A stretch of DNA of 13,058 bases, from NCBI GenBank assembly GCA_034439815.1, contig JAWXBD010000277.1, positions 1-13,058 on the forward strand, in the 5' to 3' direction. Below the pieces are notes generated by a model. The model saw nothing but the letters and a program-made list of their open reading frames with translations. It did not search any database and had not been told where the DNA came from. The translations under genes were made by a program, and so were the position numbers. Numbering within the stretch: position 1 is the first letter of the stretch; every line of letters begins with the position of its first letter. The DNA is from JAEUIT01 sp034439815 (GTDB taxonomy: Bacteria > Planctomycetota > Phycisphaerae > Phycisphaerales > SM1A02). Positions 13,044 through 13,058 of this stretch are shown piece after piece.

Positions 13044-13058
13044 ATGTCAATGGGACGA
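13044..13058 (+). CDS. Start of a downstream gene (5 codons only)
   Basis: ATG 13044 follows an excellent ribosome binding site and reads Met-Ser-Met-Gly-Arg before the window ends. In many pil clusters pilT or pilC follows pilB, so a pilus gene is likely by position, but the sequence seen is too short to identify it. Confidence 0.6.

Noticed and set aside
1..13058. CRISPR arrays, tRNA or rRNA genes, transposases, integrases or attachment sites
   Set aside because: I saw no direct-repeat array, no cloverleaf-like sequence, and no transposase motif or terminal inverted repeats. The only short tandem repeat is the CAG tract in pilM.

Overview
The window is GC-rich and densely packed, with no stretch of 300 bases lacking a gene. 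Its lineage is most likely Planctomycetota, probably Phycisphaerae-like. This is inferred from two membrane proteins that end in a Cys-x2-Cys-Gly-His-Pro-Leu...Cys-x2-Cys zinc ribbon, a hallmark I associate with that group, from a pilM-N-O-(P)-B block next to hisS, and from the patchy use of Shine-Dalgarno sites. No 16S rRNA or other decisive marker is present.

Left part, minus strand (1-2601): two overlapping genes are transcribed leftward. The first (2601-1723) encodes a soluble protein that resembles the carotenoid 1,2-hydratase/AttH lipocalin-like group. The second (1766 to beyond base 1) is a large polytopic membrane protein that stays open to the window edge. Translated by hand, it reads as three membrane-enzyme modules in one chain: an ICMT/PEMT-like methyltransferase, a PAP2-type phosphatase/phosphotransferase, and an Lgt-like (prolipoprotein diacylglyceryl transferase) domain. 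This is the most unusual object in the window.

Middle, plus strand (2651-7165): a B12-dependent acyl-CoA mutase large subunit comes first. It is related to methylmalonyl-CoA mutase but carries the Phe/Gln substrate-pocket pair known from isobutyryl-CoA mutase. It is followed by two tandem, diverged paralogous membrane proteins with C-terminal zinc ribbons, and then by histidyl-tRNA synthetase (hisS), which may be read from a near-leaderless promoter.

Right part, plus strand (7256-13058): this is a type IV pilus / type II secretion-like inner-membrane platform operon. It holds pilM (cytoplasmic actin-like ATPase fold), pilN and pilO (bitopic alignment proteins), a PilP/GspC-like bitopic protein, and the PilB/GspE extension ATPase. 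Short gaps, two overlaps and good ribosome binding sites tie them together. PilM is expected to bind the cytoplasmic N-terminus of PilN, PilN and PilO to pair in the periplasm, the PilP/GspC-like protein to link them to an outer-membrane secretin (not in this window), and PilB to power assembly from the cytoplasm. One more gene begins at 13044 and leaves the window after five codons.
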